A DNA stretch of 64,000 nucleotides, taken from assembly GCA_011800155.1 (NCBI GenBank), contig CM022368.1, positions 4,340,001-4,404,000 of the forward strand, read 5' to 3'. Source of the DNA: Flammulina velutipes. Lineage: Eukaryota > Basidiomycota > Agaricomycetes > Agaricales > Physalacriaceae. The position numbers and the translations under genes are program-made. A model generated the notes under the pieces. That model had not been told where the DNA came from. It saw only the letters and a list, made by a program, of their open reading frames with translations, and made no database searches. This document shows, piece by piece, positions 1-12,239 of this stretch. Position 1 is the first letter of the stretch. Each line of letters starts with the position of its first letter.

Positions 1-1091
1 CCCGCTGCAGGAGTTGGGGATTAGAGGTATCGGTAAGACTGTTTCCCAAGGCCTGAAGGCGGAGAGTCTTCCTTGGGTGCTTATCCGGAAGTCTTCGAAT
101 GGAGTGTTCGAAGAGAAGCTGCATCGACGGGGAAAGCTTCAAAGACTCTACCGAAGCCGTCTCATAGCACCCTCTAGAACGCACGTAATCGTCCATCTTG
201 GAGGTGAGCAAGAACTGGGCATCGCATATCCCAGCAAGATTGGAGAGGAGGCGAATACGCGCTACAACGCGAGGGAGAGCAATGATTCGTATTTTAATGG
301 TGTTGAATACAGTGTTGTCGAGGGGCAGCCGGACGTTGCCCTGCATCGACATGGAGACTAGGTGGTCCATCGATTTGACAAATTCGTCGTCGCTGCCATC
401 TAAAATACCGTTCAGTTCCCGGTCAACGACGGCGCAGGTAAACCAACATACTCAAGTTGAGCACAGGCGAAGCGGAAATTGGTGAATGATATGGGGCCGC
501 ATCGAAGGCAGCTTGGACCATTGGTGTATCTTCATCTTCCAGAATGACGTCCGCCTCGATTCCTAGGAAGGTGTTAGGATGTGAGGTCCAGTCAAAATTG
601 AACTGGTTTACCTGTGCGCGGATTATTGTACAGATCTTCCAGATCAAGATAGACTGAGCCCACTTTCCGACGACTGTGTTCTTCATAGATGTCGAGGTTC
701 AGCAGTTCTGCTTCCATCCGACTGGAGAGGGGTTGAGCAATCGTACGAGCAGAGACATAACGAATACGCACACAGTAATGTCCGCGGTCCTCATTATCCA
801 TTGCCCGTCATTGCTTTGTGTCTCGGCGCGCGCTCTGGCCAGCGTATTCTCCTGGTGAACATACTCGACGAAAAGCCTCGTTGTGGCAGGTAGTGATGCT
901 TTCAAGACGAGGTCTACCACTGTCTGTGAGCCAGGATGTTAAACACAATACCAGACGCGTACTTGAGATGGATAGTATCCCTCTAAGGACATGTTAGAGT
1001 TTATTGGAGAAGAAGAAGAGACAGATAACGCACCTGCTACTCATGATGGTTCGAAATCAGGAAAAACGGACGCGTCTTGAATGCTGGGCAT
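1..1091 (-). pseudogene. decayed copy of an unidentified duplicated gene (copy a, cut by window edge)
   Basis: The minus strand carries several exon-like open stretches separated by plausible GT-AG introns. The conceptual exons read MPSIQDASVF..., then ASLPATTRLFVEYVHQENT..., then MEAELLNLDIYEEHSRRK..., then GSDDEFVKSMDHLVSMSM.... The first exon meets a stop (FEPS then TGA) before its donor site, so this copy is probably not functional. Two long relatives lie at 44238-45267 and 62717-63500, and a short one at 49160-49480; together they define the family. I do not recognise it: there is no clear catalytic motif, signal peptide or membrane segment. The right end (low coordinates) is cut by the window. 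A plus-strand frame over 14-361 is only the shadow of these exons. Confidence 0.5.
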
Positions 1092-1619
1092 TTTGACCCC
1101 GAGAGTTCGGGCGGTGTTGAGTCCGAAGAGATGCTAGGTTTGATGTGCCCTCGATGCGTGGCGCAGTCCAGTTCTTGCGTTCAGACCAGCGAGTAAGAAG
1201 GGAACCAAATGCGCGTAGCTCATGGACGTTGACTTTGGGAATGGCGACGGCGCCGGCCCCGGGCAGAATGCGATCAGCGGCATCGGTGATCTCCGGTGAA
1301 ATTGTGGCGTGTCACAATGACTAATTACACGTCTATCACCCACATATAAACAATAATTATTGCTATTAATACGCACTGCATCTCTGACGCCCAATTACTG
1401 TGCGTGGAAATTATCACAGCGTCAACATTTACAGCTTTGTCGTGCCACTGATTACTCAAGGCGGTAAGTAGCGCTTGTAATATGTGTGTAAATGTACACA
1501 GCCTGATATGGATCTTAATTTGTTGGTGTTCTCCTATATAATCCTGGGAAATGTACAACGACATCCATCTTCCCCATCCCCACCGCCTCACTTCAGCCAC
1601 TCACACACACCGTACAGCC

Positions 1620-1853
1620 ATGCCTTCTACCACTCACCACCCAAACTCACATACAAATGATGGAGAGCCTTCGAAGCAGAGCCCACCGCCTCCCGCTGCA
1701 GGCAGAACCATTGTGGCGCAACGCGCTATAAACAGAACCAGAAACAGAAACCGGAGGAGAAGAGGGGAGTCATCGGAGGTGTCTGGGATTACAATAACTC
1801 TGGTCACGGAAGATGAAGAGAGCAGAATAGTGTCGAAGACGCTGGACTATTAG
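1620..1853 (+). CDS. small basic protein of 77 aa, paralog of 43499-43732
   Basis: Single-exon frame starting MPSTTHHPNSH and ending SRIVSKTLDY. It has a Ser/Pro-rich N-terminal half, a basic centre (RTRNRNRRRRGE) and an acidic C-terminal stretch (TEDEES). An equally long paralog with the same ends lies inverted at 43499-43732, and the two differ by many base changes without frame damage. That is the main argument for it being a real gene. No signal peptide or membrane segment is visible. The basic patch could be a nuclear localisation or nucleic-acid-binding segment, but that is a guess. I chose the internal ATG at 1620 because it matches the start of the paralog; an upstream in-frame ATG at 1551 is not conserved. 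Confidence 0.55.
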   Translation: MPSTTHHPNSHTNDGEPSKQSPPPPAAGRTIVAQRAINRTRNRNRRRRGESSEVSGITITLVTEDEESRIVSKTLDY

Positions 1854-2020
1854 TCGGCAAGGCGCCACAAATTATGTTATCATCCTAGCTCAACCATGCA
1901 CATCCATATGTTCCAACTCAAAATTTTGTAAGTGATTTTAACAATTCATACTCTGAAAAGTCATCTTCTCGATGTATTGCTTTGAGATAACCACACTTGA
2001 AGAGAAGAAATCTCCACCTA

Positions 2021-2995
2021 TTACGATCTTCTAACTTTCCACTTCGACGGATTCTGCGAAACTAAATAACGCAAATTCTCCTTCACCTCTCTCGTAACAT
2101 CCTTCCACTCATCCAGCTTCTCATCCAGCTCACCCGTTTCAACAATATCGAACGAACATCCAGCCCATACACCCTGAATAAACCTCCCCGCGAATTCGTC
2201 CGACATTTGTATATCGACGCTCCATTTCGAAGACCACACAATGCGGGACATGAGCGCGCATCTCAAAGTCATCAGGTTGCGCTTGAACGTGTACTCAGGC
2301 GAGAGCGACAGCCCATCATCGCGGACGTATTCCTTCTTCGTCAGGTTACGAAGAACCATCGGCTCGTTTCTCTTCCGAGTGCGTAATCTGAAGCACTGGG
2401 ACAAACTCCTCCATCCATTTCGGTACAGCAGTAGAAAACATCCTTTCACGGATACGTAGCTTGAAATCCTAGTCCTCGTCGTCTTCGTCCAGGATGGGCA
2501 TATGGCTCGCACCGTCGCTGAGAGCCATCTGCAATGAGCCTCTTCGTAGTACTCGTCGACAGAGTCACGCTCGTCTTCTGTCAAGACAAGACCTGAAGGA
2601 TCCGCATACGTTCTGGCAATGATGAGACGACAGCCAGCCCATGCGCCACGCTTGTGGAGAATCCACGGCGTGTAGAGTTTGCTCAACGTGCGGACTCCAA
2701 CGGTCCACATGTAACGAGATGTGATACTCAAACAGAACACGTCGTCATATCGAAATATGAGTATGTGTACGTACTCAGATTCCACAGAGGATAACATGAA
2801 AGTCTGCCCCACAAGAGGGTCTTCAGGCAAGATGGGCTTGGGAATGGTAAGAAGACGCATGAGCTTTTTGTCAGTCCCATTGACGAAGCATTCCGGGAGC
2901 TTTCCAGTATTTAGTTCTGCTTTCGTATGACTTGGCGTATCATTATAGAAGGCCAAATTCATGTTGAAGATGTCGAAGAACTGCTCCGAGTCCAT
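2021..2995 (-). CDS. Agaricomycete F-box-associated-type protein of unknown function
   Basis: A 324-aa open frame. The N-terminal part contains the segment YMWTVGVRTLSKLYTPW, and the C-terminal part contains VLRNLTKKEYVR followed by IVWSSKWSVD and GVWAGCSFDI. The combination of LRNLTKKEYV, an 'I-WSS' block and a 'GVWAG-F-I' block is a signature I associate with abundant Agaricomycete proteins often annotated near F-box families; their function is unknown. The middle (about 2370-2510) reads more like the family in another frame (FKLRIRERM, KWMEEFVPVLQIT). A 44-nt GT-AG intron in phase 0 would move into that frame, but a one-base shift is then needed to return. The gene is therefore either mis-framed here or slightly broken. 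A clearly decayed relative is at about 12240-12990. Confidence 0.6.
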   Translation of the reverse strand: MDSEQFFDIFNMNLAFYNDTPSHTKAELNTGKLPECFVNGTDKKLMRLLTIPKPILPEDPLVGQTFMLSSVESEYVHILIFRYDDVFCLSITSRYMWTVGVRTLSKLYTPWILHKRGAWAGCRLIIARTYADPSGLVLTEDERDSVDEYYEEAHCRWLSATVRAICPSWTKTTRTRISSYVSVKGCFLLLYRNGWRSLSQCFRLRTRKRNEPMVLRNLTKKEYVRDDGLSLSPEYTFKRNLMTLRCALMSRIVWSSKWSVDIQMSDEFAGRFIQGVWAGCSFDIVETGELDEKLDEWKDVTREVKENLRYLVSQNPSKWKVRRS

Positions 2996-3174
2996 GGTGA
3001 ATGCGAGGGTTTAAGAAGGGCCTGGACAGTCTCAGTAAACGGCCCGAATTGTCTTTTCAACCAAGTCGCGGTCACGTGAAGATATGTTGGCTCTCTGAAC
3101 AATGTTAGGGACCCGTAAGAAAGTCCAAATACTTACGTAAATTACCGCGACATTTCGTCAAGGCTCTGGTAGCT

Positions 3175-3285
3175 TACGGGTACGCCACAAAAGTCACGAG
3201 GTCGGGAAGTACCGCGGTCTACTTTATTCGAGAATCGACTTTGGTCATTTACCACCATATATGACATTGACGATATCTATGTATT
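3175..3285 (+). repeat. dispersed short element, copy 1
   Basis: About 75-90 bp containing GTCACGAGGTCGGGAAGTAC, then CGCGGTCTACTTT, a TTCGA block and TTTACCACCAT. Near-identical copies occur at about 32855-32945 (same strand) and about 41070-41150 (opposite strand). It is non-coding, sits between genes, and shows no terminal inverted repeats or flanking open frame that I can see. It may be a MITE remnant or a piece of a larger duplicated unit. Confidence 0.7.
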
Positions 3286-3308
3286 TAGTGAACTCTATGT
3301 TGTTTCCC

Positions 3309-4548
3309 TTAAGGTGCGATCTTATTCGTGCCATTCGCAACTAACATCGCCCCTCCATCGACATCGATAGTCTGTCCAGTGATGTAACCTGACGCAGCGC
3401 TGGCAAAGAAGGTTACAGTCGCTGATATGAAATCGACGCATTAGCGTCATGTGTGTATACAGGAATTCGGAGAGACGCACCCATGATATCCTGTGGCGTA
3501 CCAGAACGTCCAAGCGGGATACGTTTGTCGTTATCTGGGTGGGACATGGCGTATGGGTTATCCGGTAGGTTCGAGTCCCTACAATGTTCAGTAAGTATAG
3601 AAGTGAAGAAGCCCACGCAGACTCACGTTGGGAACGAACCAGGCGCGATGACATTGACGCGAACTTTGTGAGGGTACAGACGCGCCGCAAGGATCTTGGA
3701 GATGTGCTCAAGACCCGCCTTAGCTCCAGAATACGCTGGTCACATACTTCATCAGAACAGACCACACACTACGAGATAGGAATATAGATCTACCAGGAAT
3801 CGTCCAATGGGGGTTGAAGAAGCGTGCTGCGATGCTGGAGACCATGATGACGGAGCCTCGACCTTCGCCTAGCTTAGCGGCCTCCGCCAGGAGGGGAAGG
3901 AACATCAGCGTCAGCGTGTAGGGTGCCCAGCTGAAGACGCTGAATTGCTGTGCCCATTGGTCGGGGTCTTCGGACTTGAGGACTGGGAAGGGATTGGCGG
4001 AGTCGATACCGACGGTAGCGTCCGTTTCGGGGGAGGGAAGGTCCCAAGCAGCCGCGCCGCCCTGGAGAATCAATCAGTCAACCGTGAGGGATGGATTAAA
4101 CGAAAATGAGAACGTTGTTGATGAGAACATCGACGCGTGTTTCGTGCTGCTTGACCAGTCCGACGATCTTGTCGAGATCATCTTTCTTCGCGATGTCGGC
4201 GACACAACTGGTGTAAGCATGAGTGAGGTCCTTTGTCAATGCAGTTTCGACGTACTATTTCGCGCTACCAGCTCTGATCGCGTTGAGCTTGTTCGTCGTT
4301 TTGGAAAGTGATTCCTCCCGACGGCCAGAGATATACACTGTAGGGAAAGGGTAAGAATTCCAGCTTGCCATCGCAAATCGTGGACCCACCCTTCGCTCCG
4401 GCTTTGACGAAACCTTCTGCGAGCCATGCACCTATACCGGACCCACCACCTGTTCGTCCATTCGTTCAGCCCAGACAGCAGTGGTTGAAATGATTGGCGT
4501 ACCAGTAATAACCACCACTCTTCCAGAGACGCTGAACACGTTTTCCAT
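3309..4548 (-). CDS. short-chain dehydrogenase/reductase (SDR)
   Basis: NAD(P)-dependent oxidoreductase of the classical SDR family, probably cytosolic. The start at 4548 gives MENVFSVSGRVVVIT, and splicing a short intron yields the cofactor motif GGGSGIG (TGxxxGxG type). Later exons give the arginine-containing SGRREE turn, VLINN (the NNAG-like motif), GSVIMVSSIAA with the catalytic Ser, AYSGAKAG with the catalytic YxxxK, RVNVIAPGSF, and the C-terminal ASGYITGQTIDVDGG before the stop at 3309. About six introns of 45-60 nt separate the exons, all with GT-AG ends, and no frame damage is seen. The C-terminal motif and the cofactor loop suggest a 3-oxoacyl-reductase-like (RhlG-type) or related SDR. 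The substrate cannot be told from sequence. Confidence 0.88.
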
Positions 4549-5191
4549 TGTTTAGAGGTACTGCGAAAGAAGATGGGATGGGGAGCGCTTCAGGGCTCTT
4601 CAATACATCTTGGTTCTTATAGCAGCCGTACACCGTGCGCGTGAGAATCAGAAGCAACAATATACCCACGACGCGCCAGAGTACATGCGACCACTGGATG
4701 TGCTTCGTTCTCAGGGAAGAGACGAGTTCAACAACGAATCAACGTCGCCCAGAAAATGAGATCAGGTTGAAGATCATAAAAATGCCTATTCCATTTATCT
4801 CCAAGGGGATATCATATGTGATCTACTGGATGGTGCCGACCGACTGGCGTTAAATGGTCAGCGTCCAGCTGGTGTTTTTACGTCTCGTTCATTGGCCCTC
4901 TGTATGTCGAACTGTCTAACTTTCGCACATTAATCTTACCGAAGGGTTGAGACAGGCTAACAGGCACATGGAGTACAGAAGCCAAGACTGCGATAATTTT
5001 CACGATGTCGATGGTCCCAAGATTGTCCGTTCATCCGGCCCATCCTGACTTGCCTGCCAACCGTTGAAAGGCAAGGTTCGTCCCTCCCCCTCCCTGCATC
5101 TCCACTCTCTTTCTTATTTATACTTGGTACAGATTTCCCCCCGTCTTTTGCGCGACTACCGCAACATTGGACACTTGGATCTTGCTCAAGA
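4549..5191. other. intergenic region between two divergent genes
   Basis: Start codons of the SDR (minus) and the DUF6534 gene (plus) face away from each other across 640 bp. A pyrimidine-rich stretch with CTCCCCCTCCCTGC at about 5085-5115 lies just upstream of the plus-strand start, a common feature of fungal promoters. No convincing gene or repeat is seen here. Confidence 0.5.
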
Positions 5192-7114
5192 ATGTCTGTC
5201 CTTGACGCCACGTAAGTAATATCTATGTTTGGCCGTCCGACCGGGTGTACTGACGCCCTCTCCCCGTAGACTCGGCGCTCTATTCATCGGTGAGAGCTTT
5301 CCCTAGGACAATTATGCGCTGATTTAACGTCGATCGTTCAAAGCCATGGTTATTGGTGCATTGTAAGCTCTTGAACCCTCCCTCGTCCTACACTGATCAA
5401 CTCGCGCAGTCTACACGGAAGTACGTCTCTTCCTTCCAGACATCCCTCTTTCGCTCAGATAGACGTCCTTCACAGTCACCCTATCCCAGGCATGGTACTT
5501 CTTCGTCGCCCAAGGTCAACAGTTCCAGGATACGCTCCAGTTGAAAATCCTCGTTCGTCACCTCCGTACTTTGATCGTCGTGGTATTAAGGAGCTCATAG
5601 GTCGGTGTCGTCGTCACCCTGGACTTTATACATCAAGTCTGCACGACCCATTGGAGTACGTATCATATTACCTGCGGATTTGGCATCGATTGATCTATTA
5701 CAGTTTATACGTTCTGTGTAACAAGCTTTGGCGACGCAGCGGCGCTCGCTATTCTCCCTCCGTAAGTCCTGATTATGATCTCGAGATTATTTGCTGACAC
5801 TCGAGGGTACCTGTAGAAGCTACCTTGTAAGTGACCTCCAAGTCGATATGATCAATTTCCAAAGCTCATGGGACTGTCGCTAGGGAATGGCGTACCCAAC
5901 GGTATGGCGTGGTACATGAGACTCCCGCGTGGATCATACTGATTTGACCTTGTCTAACAGGGATTTGTGACGCTCCTCGTTCAAGGGTACGTTGCTCTTC
6001 ACAACGAATATATAACTATTTTTCGACACCTGCATTCATAGGTTTTACACGTGGCGTATATGGAAACGTACCTATCCGCTCCGATTTGGAAACGTTTGCT
6101 AATCGCATTGCATTGATAGTGGCCGAAAAGCAATGGTACATCCCTCTATTCATCGTGCGCTCTTTTCTTTTCGTGTTTGGGATCATACTCATGTCATGGC
6201 AGTTGACGTGCGCAATGGTCCAAGAAGGCATCCAGCTCTGTGAGTTATCGCCTTTTCTCTCATGTCGTGAAAGTGTTTGAACCGAAGCCAGACTCGATGC
6301 ATATCATGTACGTCCCCAATCCATCCCTCCTCCTGCTACCGACTAATCCTGCGTAGTGGCCAGAACCGCGATTCAACGCAGTTCACGAGTACGCTCGGAA
6401 ACATCGTCATCATCGTGAACAGTATCGCCGCTGCTATCGACTTCCTCATTGCCGGCGCCATGATTTATCTACTCATTGGTCGTCATAAATCTAAGATTGC
6501 TCGGTATGTTATGGATCTTACTTTGCTACTACTTCTTCTCACGCTGGCACGGGTAGAACGAACCATATTTTGCGGAGCATAGTGCGTTTTGATATCAACT
6601 GGGTCACTACATGTCACTCAATATATATCGTATTTATAGGCCATTTACACCGTCACGACGGGAACGATGACGAGGTGAGTAGTACTTCAACCAACGCCCT
6701 CTCGTATTTCTCATGAATCTCATGATCCAACCCAGCGTCTGTGCCCTCCTCGTCCTCGTGATGGCCGTAGCAATGCCCCAAACACAATACGTCCTACTAT
6801 TCTATGTCCTCCTCTCACGAAGTACGTACCTCTCTCCCATCTCTTCCTTTTACTCCATCCCTCCAACACCAACAGTGTACTCAAACTCCCTCCTGGCGAC
6901 CCTAAACGTACGAACCACCATCCGCCAAGCGGGCTCAAACGGCGTGGTGATACATTCGTCCCAAATGCAGTCGCATCACCCCGCTGACGCTGAGCCTAAT
7001 TCCGACTCATCGTACCATTTGGAGGATCTGAAGAGGGGGGCGAGTGGATCGGCGACGCATCAGAGTATTGCGATTAAGGTGGATACTAATAGGCAGACAG
7101 ATGTAGATTTTTAG
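5192..7114 (+). CDS. DUF6534 multi-spanning membrane protein
   Basis: Integral membrane protein of a large Agaricomycete family of unknown function, thought to have seven membrane spans. The start MSVLDAT leads through a 20-nt micro-exon (LGALFIG) and further small exons typical for the family. Recognisable segments are AWYFFVAQGQQFQDTLQLK, VVVTLDFIHQVCTTHW, TSFGDAAALAILPP, WYIPLFIVRSFLFVFGI, IVNSIAAAIDFLIAGAMIYLL followed by GRHKSKIAR, VCALLVLVMAVAMPQTQYVLLFY, and the family hallmark YSNSLLATLN near the end. The hydrophilic C-tail (HHPADAEPNSDSSYHLED...) ends at 7114. About a dozen short introns are needed. Exon limits between 5280 and 6100 are tentative. Confidence 0.8.
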
Positions 7115-10100
7115 AGTACGTACGACTTGGAGGTGAAGTCTTTTGTTGGAAATGTAGCCACTGGTTTCTTGATTGAGAGGTTTGAGTCTGCTGCGCGAAA
7201 CGATAACATCCAACTTCCGTAATACAACGTCGTAGAACAGCATTTCTACCACCTTCCGTTACGCGTTATGCGGATCTGAAATTGTCCCAGTGAAGACAGC
7301 CTTGTTCGTATGTCGCGTCGAGAAGCTGGGTCGGGAGGGCGTCAAACCAGGTGGTAGTGGATCTGAACGAGGGACAGACCTTGAAATGGTCCTCGTCCGA
7401 TTCAGTCTTGCCAAAGCTCATGCCTATAGCGCCGCGGGGGTCGAGGCATCGCCGATCTTACGGGTGCCATGAAGGGTGAAGGCTGCATGACATCGCGAGA
7501 CTTTTATAGAAAAAGAGAGCCCGGCGAGAGGCATACTTAGACCCTACGACGAGGCGTAAGCAGGTATTGTAACTATGCGATGATGAGCGTACCGTCTGGG
7601 TGATTGTTCATTCTCGCTCTTTGCTCTAGCTTATCAGGTGCCTAGCTCGGGTTTGGGACGGCGCTGATGAGATTTTAGTGAAAGCTCGAGCGGTATACAG
7701 ATTCCGCACCTATTCACATTTCATCCACCGCCGTGCGTGGTGCATAGAAGAAACCGGAGGTCTTTCAAGTATGTGTATTTGGTTGTGCCATGGTCGTGGT
7801 TTCAGCCAACAACATCCTCCGGGCTGTGGAACCCGACTCGATTTGACGCGTAGACGCTGGATATGAATAAGTTGGTGTAGGTGCTTGTCGCGTACGCGAT
7901 CTCGTCCCATAACCCAGGTCCATTCTAGACGTAACGGTACATTCGCTTGGAGACGCGATCGCTGAGCGAAGAGCGCAGAGGAAACATGATGGTGGTCGAG
8001 AGGAAGGGGGGAGTAAACAAATGTCAACAACGCGGACTGGGTTTCCTTCCTGCCACCAACTTTGGCGACGACGAGCACTGGAGAGACACGACTACGGCGA
8101 CTTTATCCTCGGAGACGAACTATGCCATGCCTTCTTGCAAGCGAACATGATCCTTGGACGTCCGCGAAGCTATGCGTAGCGGGAACTTTGACCAGGCTTA
8201 GTGTAGAGCGACCTCCATTCACACATCTATCTATCCCAGGTGTGACGGTAAGCATGTTCTCATTTTCTGCCAAAAAAATTCTTGACAGACATTTCAGGTG
8301 CGCCACACTAAAATCTGATGAGAATTGTCTTTCTCACTAGACGACATATCTATCCACTGCTTTAATAGTGCGTAATTACCGTCAATCACATTCCTTGCAT
8401 CCCTCGAGGGCCTGCTTCGCGATTTATGTTCGCTTCAGCAATCCTTACGGCTACGCGAGGTTTGTTCCATTGTTTTTTTTTACTATGTGTCTCATTCAAG
8501 AACAAGGACGGACTCTCAGCTCGGGCACGGATCTAAACCAGATTTATTCACGACTCGGGAGGTGCCGCCTGCGGCGTCGCACAACCTTGCTTGTTTTGTA
8601 CTCTGGGCATACAATGTACAGTGGGTCACTGGGAGAGGATGGCAGGCCTTCATATATCCGGGGTAGGATATAGAAGGTGTAATTTTATACGCAACATCGA
8701 GCATTGACGTGCACTTGACAAGCCAGGTCAGAGGAAAGCAAATTCCATGAGATATTGGAGCAGGATGCCCAGCGGCAGCTCTCTTGTATGTTCGATGTGG
8801 CTACGAACTGTGAGTCGCGTGGCTGAATTGAGGCATGAGGAGGAGGACCACTGAGTCTATGTGTGGCGTGTAGCATGAGCATTCAGTTCTGTCACAATTT
8901 TGAAGGTCCAGTCATATTTGAGGGAGGCAAGTGATAAGCAATCCACGCAAATATGTTGTGAGCAACATCAGAATCGTGCTGAGCGTCAAGTACGCTAAGT
9001 GGCGGGAGACCTGTATCGGAGAAAGCCGAAGCAGCCGTCGGTTTGTACTCATTTGTTCCGTGCAAGCCGGCGGTATAATTTCCACTTTTGAATGACCTTG
9101 ACAAGCAAGGTGATGCCTTATTGCCCTCGCACAGGAAGTTCATCCCATGGATTCTGTAACTCGTCCAATGTCTTGAAAACCCGGCATCAGGAAAAACGGG
9201 GTTTGCGTAGGATGGCGTTTTCCGCCGGAATGTGCGTAACAGTGCGTAAAACACTATATACAGCATTTTATGTCAGATGTAACCGGAATCACTTGTATGC
9301 AACCTATGGGTGCGTAATATAGAAGAAAAGTATGTTAATCTTCGTTGTAGATGATGAAAATAGTTTATCACAATTGAACATTGCATTCGGTCAGAATCGG
9401 TCTACGTGATCATAGTCTACACTAATACCCTTCCGACACATCACTGCACTCCTTACACCTCCCTTACGCGTCGGTATTGGCCTCTCTTGCCACCAGAGAG
9501 CTGGAGACCATGACCAACTCTTCCGTTCTCCGTGAACGAAGCCATTTGCGGAAGCAATTATATCTAGCAGAACATCAGCATTCATCTCTGCAATCGGGGC
9601 AGCCACGTACATGTCCTTCACCGCCAATTCGTGTGGTACGTTCCTACGATAGGGCTAGAATCAAACACAAAGAAAAGTGTCCCGCCGTTGATGCCCATAC
9701 CATTCGCAGGCTCAGACAGAGGCGATGCAATGTTGTACAATGCTGGTAAGTGAAAGTCGGTTCCACTGGCCATGCAGTGCTTTGAGCCATCCAGGAAGTA
9801 GTAGTAAAGGTTGGATACAACTCACCTAAAAAGCCTGTAGTGTCTACTTTCCAGACACTGGTCGTTGTAGTGTTGATGCATCCGCCTGGCTCGCGCCAGC
9901 GCCACCACTGTTGGTATCGTTGTGGGGGTTGTTCGGTCCAGTCATGTTTTGTCCCAGCGCAAGAAAATGTGTGGTATCGGTCAACATGCTGTATCTGAAA
10001 TGTAGAAACAAGACCGTCGCACCTATGCAGACTCGAACCCGCTAAGTAGACATAATCACTACGTTTCCACCCTCAACAACAGTGGAGAACCAGTAACACC

Positions 10101-11726
10101 GGGATGGTCGAGACTATATATTTTGCATTTCGGTGAAGCAGGTGTGTGGGTCAGTCAAATAATAGAAGTCAACGACAAGGGTAAGAGGCAAAAATGGGAA
10201 AATCACACAAGTCCATTTGCCGACGGCACATGTCACATGATGTTGGTAATCCACGGTCCGAACCAAGTCCGAACGACAGGGAGTCGGACAGTCAGACTTC
10301 CTTCTCTCGCTACCATCACTGTCTGTACCACTGCCTGACCGCTGCCGGGTCTGTACTTATCGTTGGTCTTTGTGGATCGCCTGGCCGTCTGCTTGTTGTA
10401 CCGTGCTGCTCAGGACCTCCTTTATTGAACTTGAATATGGACTATATGGTACGTCCACATTTGTTTTCAGTTGAATATACAGTAACCACGGGCAATGCAG
10501 TCCAGGTCAATGTCGTGCTTCCGCCAGATAAATGAGTCCTCCGCGCCACTCGAATTCGTCTCACCAGCACCCGTCTCACCATTGCTGAGTACTCTCACGA
10601 CACAGAGTTTTGCTCGCCATTAACAACCTTCTGAGTCTTCCAGACTGGCTCCGAAGCTTTAGTTGTTCCCTGTCAATTCCTTTCATCGGCGTGGCTGGCG
10701 ACGTAGGTCCGCTTTTTTCCCATGATTTTCCCCGCGACTCATTTTTCATATGAAGACGAAACCATCCCCAAGAACAATTGGATTACCTTTCTTAACTCCT
10801 GCCGCGCCACCGCCTTTGCCTTTTGGCCGCCACCCACTACGTCGTCCCAACCAACGGTTCTCAACGTCTCGACTAGGTACATATCCACTCTTTCGATCAT
10901 TCACCATCATTTTGAATGTTTCGAAAGGTAACACCGAATCGTAATGATGATATGGCGGCGGCGGCGGCAAAAGATTTGCATCTCAAATGGCAAATGCCAA
11001 GGTGTGCCTTGACTGTGTCATGCTCGTTCTTTTCACTGATGTTGGTACTATTGCAGATCATCCTTATTATGCTGATGAGATTCAAGTTCTGGCAGGTTTG
11101 TTTTTCTACTCTGTTGGTGGAGGTGATATGGTGAGTTTGAACAGGTTGGTAGTGTAGAATAGTCATTGTCTATTGTTTTATGTAGTTCCAATCAACTCTC
11201 TTTTTTGCGTCCCCAATTGTGTACTCTTTTGTCTTTCTAAGAATTGTGCTGGAGAAAGGTCATATTCAGGTGAATTACAGTCTTTCATGTCACATTCAAG
11301 CTGATATAGCTGGTAAAAGTACCTGTTATTTGCGGGGCTGCAATCATACAGCCATTTCCGACGTTTTACGCAACAGTGCGTAAATGTGCGTAAAATGACG
11401 GAAATGATCGTATCGTACTGCAAATGGACAGAAACCAATCATGTCTAGTTCTTCCCGGACATTTCTGTGTACCCCGCTTTTCCTGATGCCCTCCAACCAG
11501 TGGTAGAGGTAGTCGCTGTAGCGCGCTGTCTTCAAGTTGTTGAGTGATGGGCTTTGATTGACGTCAAGAGCCACGGGATCAATATGTACTCTCTTTTGAG
11601 TGATGCTAGCCGTGAGTGGAGTGACAGATAGGGTATTGTGGATGTCCTTCCTTCTCAGACTCAGAAGATTTTCTGAAACCCGATAAGTATCCTCCAAAGT
11701 TATACACATATATATACACATCCTTC
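7115..11726. other. gene-poor stretch with eroded reading frames
   Basis: 4.6 kb without a gene that I can support end to end. On the minus strand between about 8890 and 10000 there are exon-like frames with introns: ALYNIASPLSEPANGMGING (9660-9745), AVKDMYVAAPIAEMNADVLL (9560-9625), GTNEYKPTAASAFSDTGLPP (about 8990-9060). They could be one secreted or enzymatic protein, now fragmented. I could not name the family. The phrase NMTGP occurs twice about 1 kb apart (8920 and 9940), hinting at internal duplication. The rest (7115-8890, 10000-11720) shows only short overlapping frames. Confidence 0.35.
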
Positions 11727-12040
11727 CTATCTCTTTCTACCCCCAGGCCCCTCACTAAACTCAACCTCTTGCGTCTCCTCTTTCCCCGGCTTATCCAGCC
11801 TCGAAAATATAACCCACACTTTCTTCTTATCGTCTTGCGCTGACTCGATATACAAATCCACCTACCATACCAATCCCCATCAGAACAACCCCCGGATAAA
11901 GAGGGTAACGCACTTGTTTGAGAATCTCAACCGCAACCCCCAGCTGTTCCTCCGATACTTGCATCACAGTGGCCGGTCTTCCGTTCTTGTCTTCGGGCTT
12001 TTCGGTCCATACGATGTTGTAACTTATGATGTCGGAGGAG
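11727..12040 (-). CDS. C-terminal exons of an unidentified protein, probably a gene remnant
   Basis: Two minus-strand exons join across a clean GT-AG intron of about 50 nt. The reading is YNIVWTEKPEDKNGRPATVM then QVSEEQLGVAVEILKQ, joined to VDLYIESAQDDKKKVWVIFS and RLDKPGKEETQEVEF, ending GGRKR and a stop at 11727. The frame is well behaved and charged, as in a soluble protein. Upstream (12040-12240) the frame breaks up and no start could be assigned. It may be the preserved end of a gene whose front has been lost. Confidence 0.35.
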
Positions 12041-12239
12041 TGTGCAGATATATTATCAAGTACGAGTACCGTTGGTGGTCGCTGTTATTCAAAGGTGATT
12101 CTTCATTAGACAATTCCCCATGTTCGTCACCGACACCCCTTGCATTGGCGAGTGACGTCCGCCATATCTCCAGAGTAGTTTTCACGGCAGCAGGAGTACT
12201 CTTCGCACGCTATGTACGGTAATCAAGATTTAGATCACC

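Noticed and set aside
14..485. Plus-strand open frames of 115 and 95 codons at the left edge
   Set aside because: They overlap the minus-strand exons of a family seen in three further places; the plus-strand frames are not conserved in those copies.
1..1091. Assigning the unidentified duplicated family to HORMA or Hus1-type checkpoint proteins
   Set aside because: Only a vague secondary-structure resemblance; no diagnostic motif is seen.
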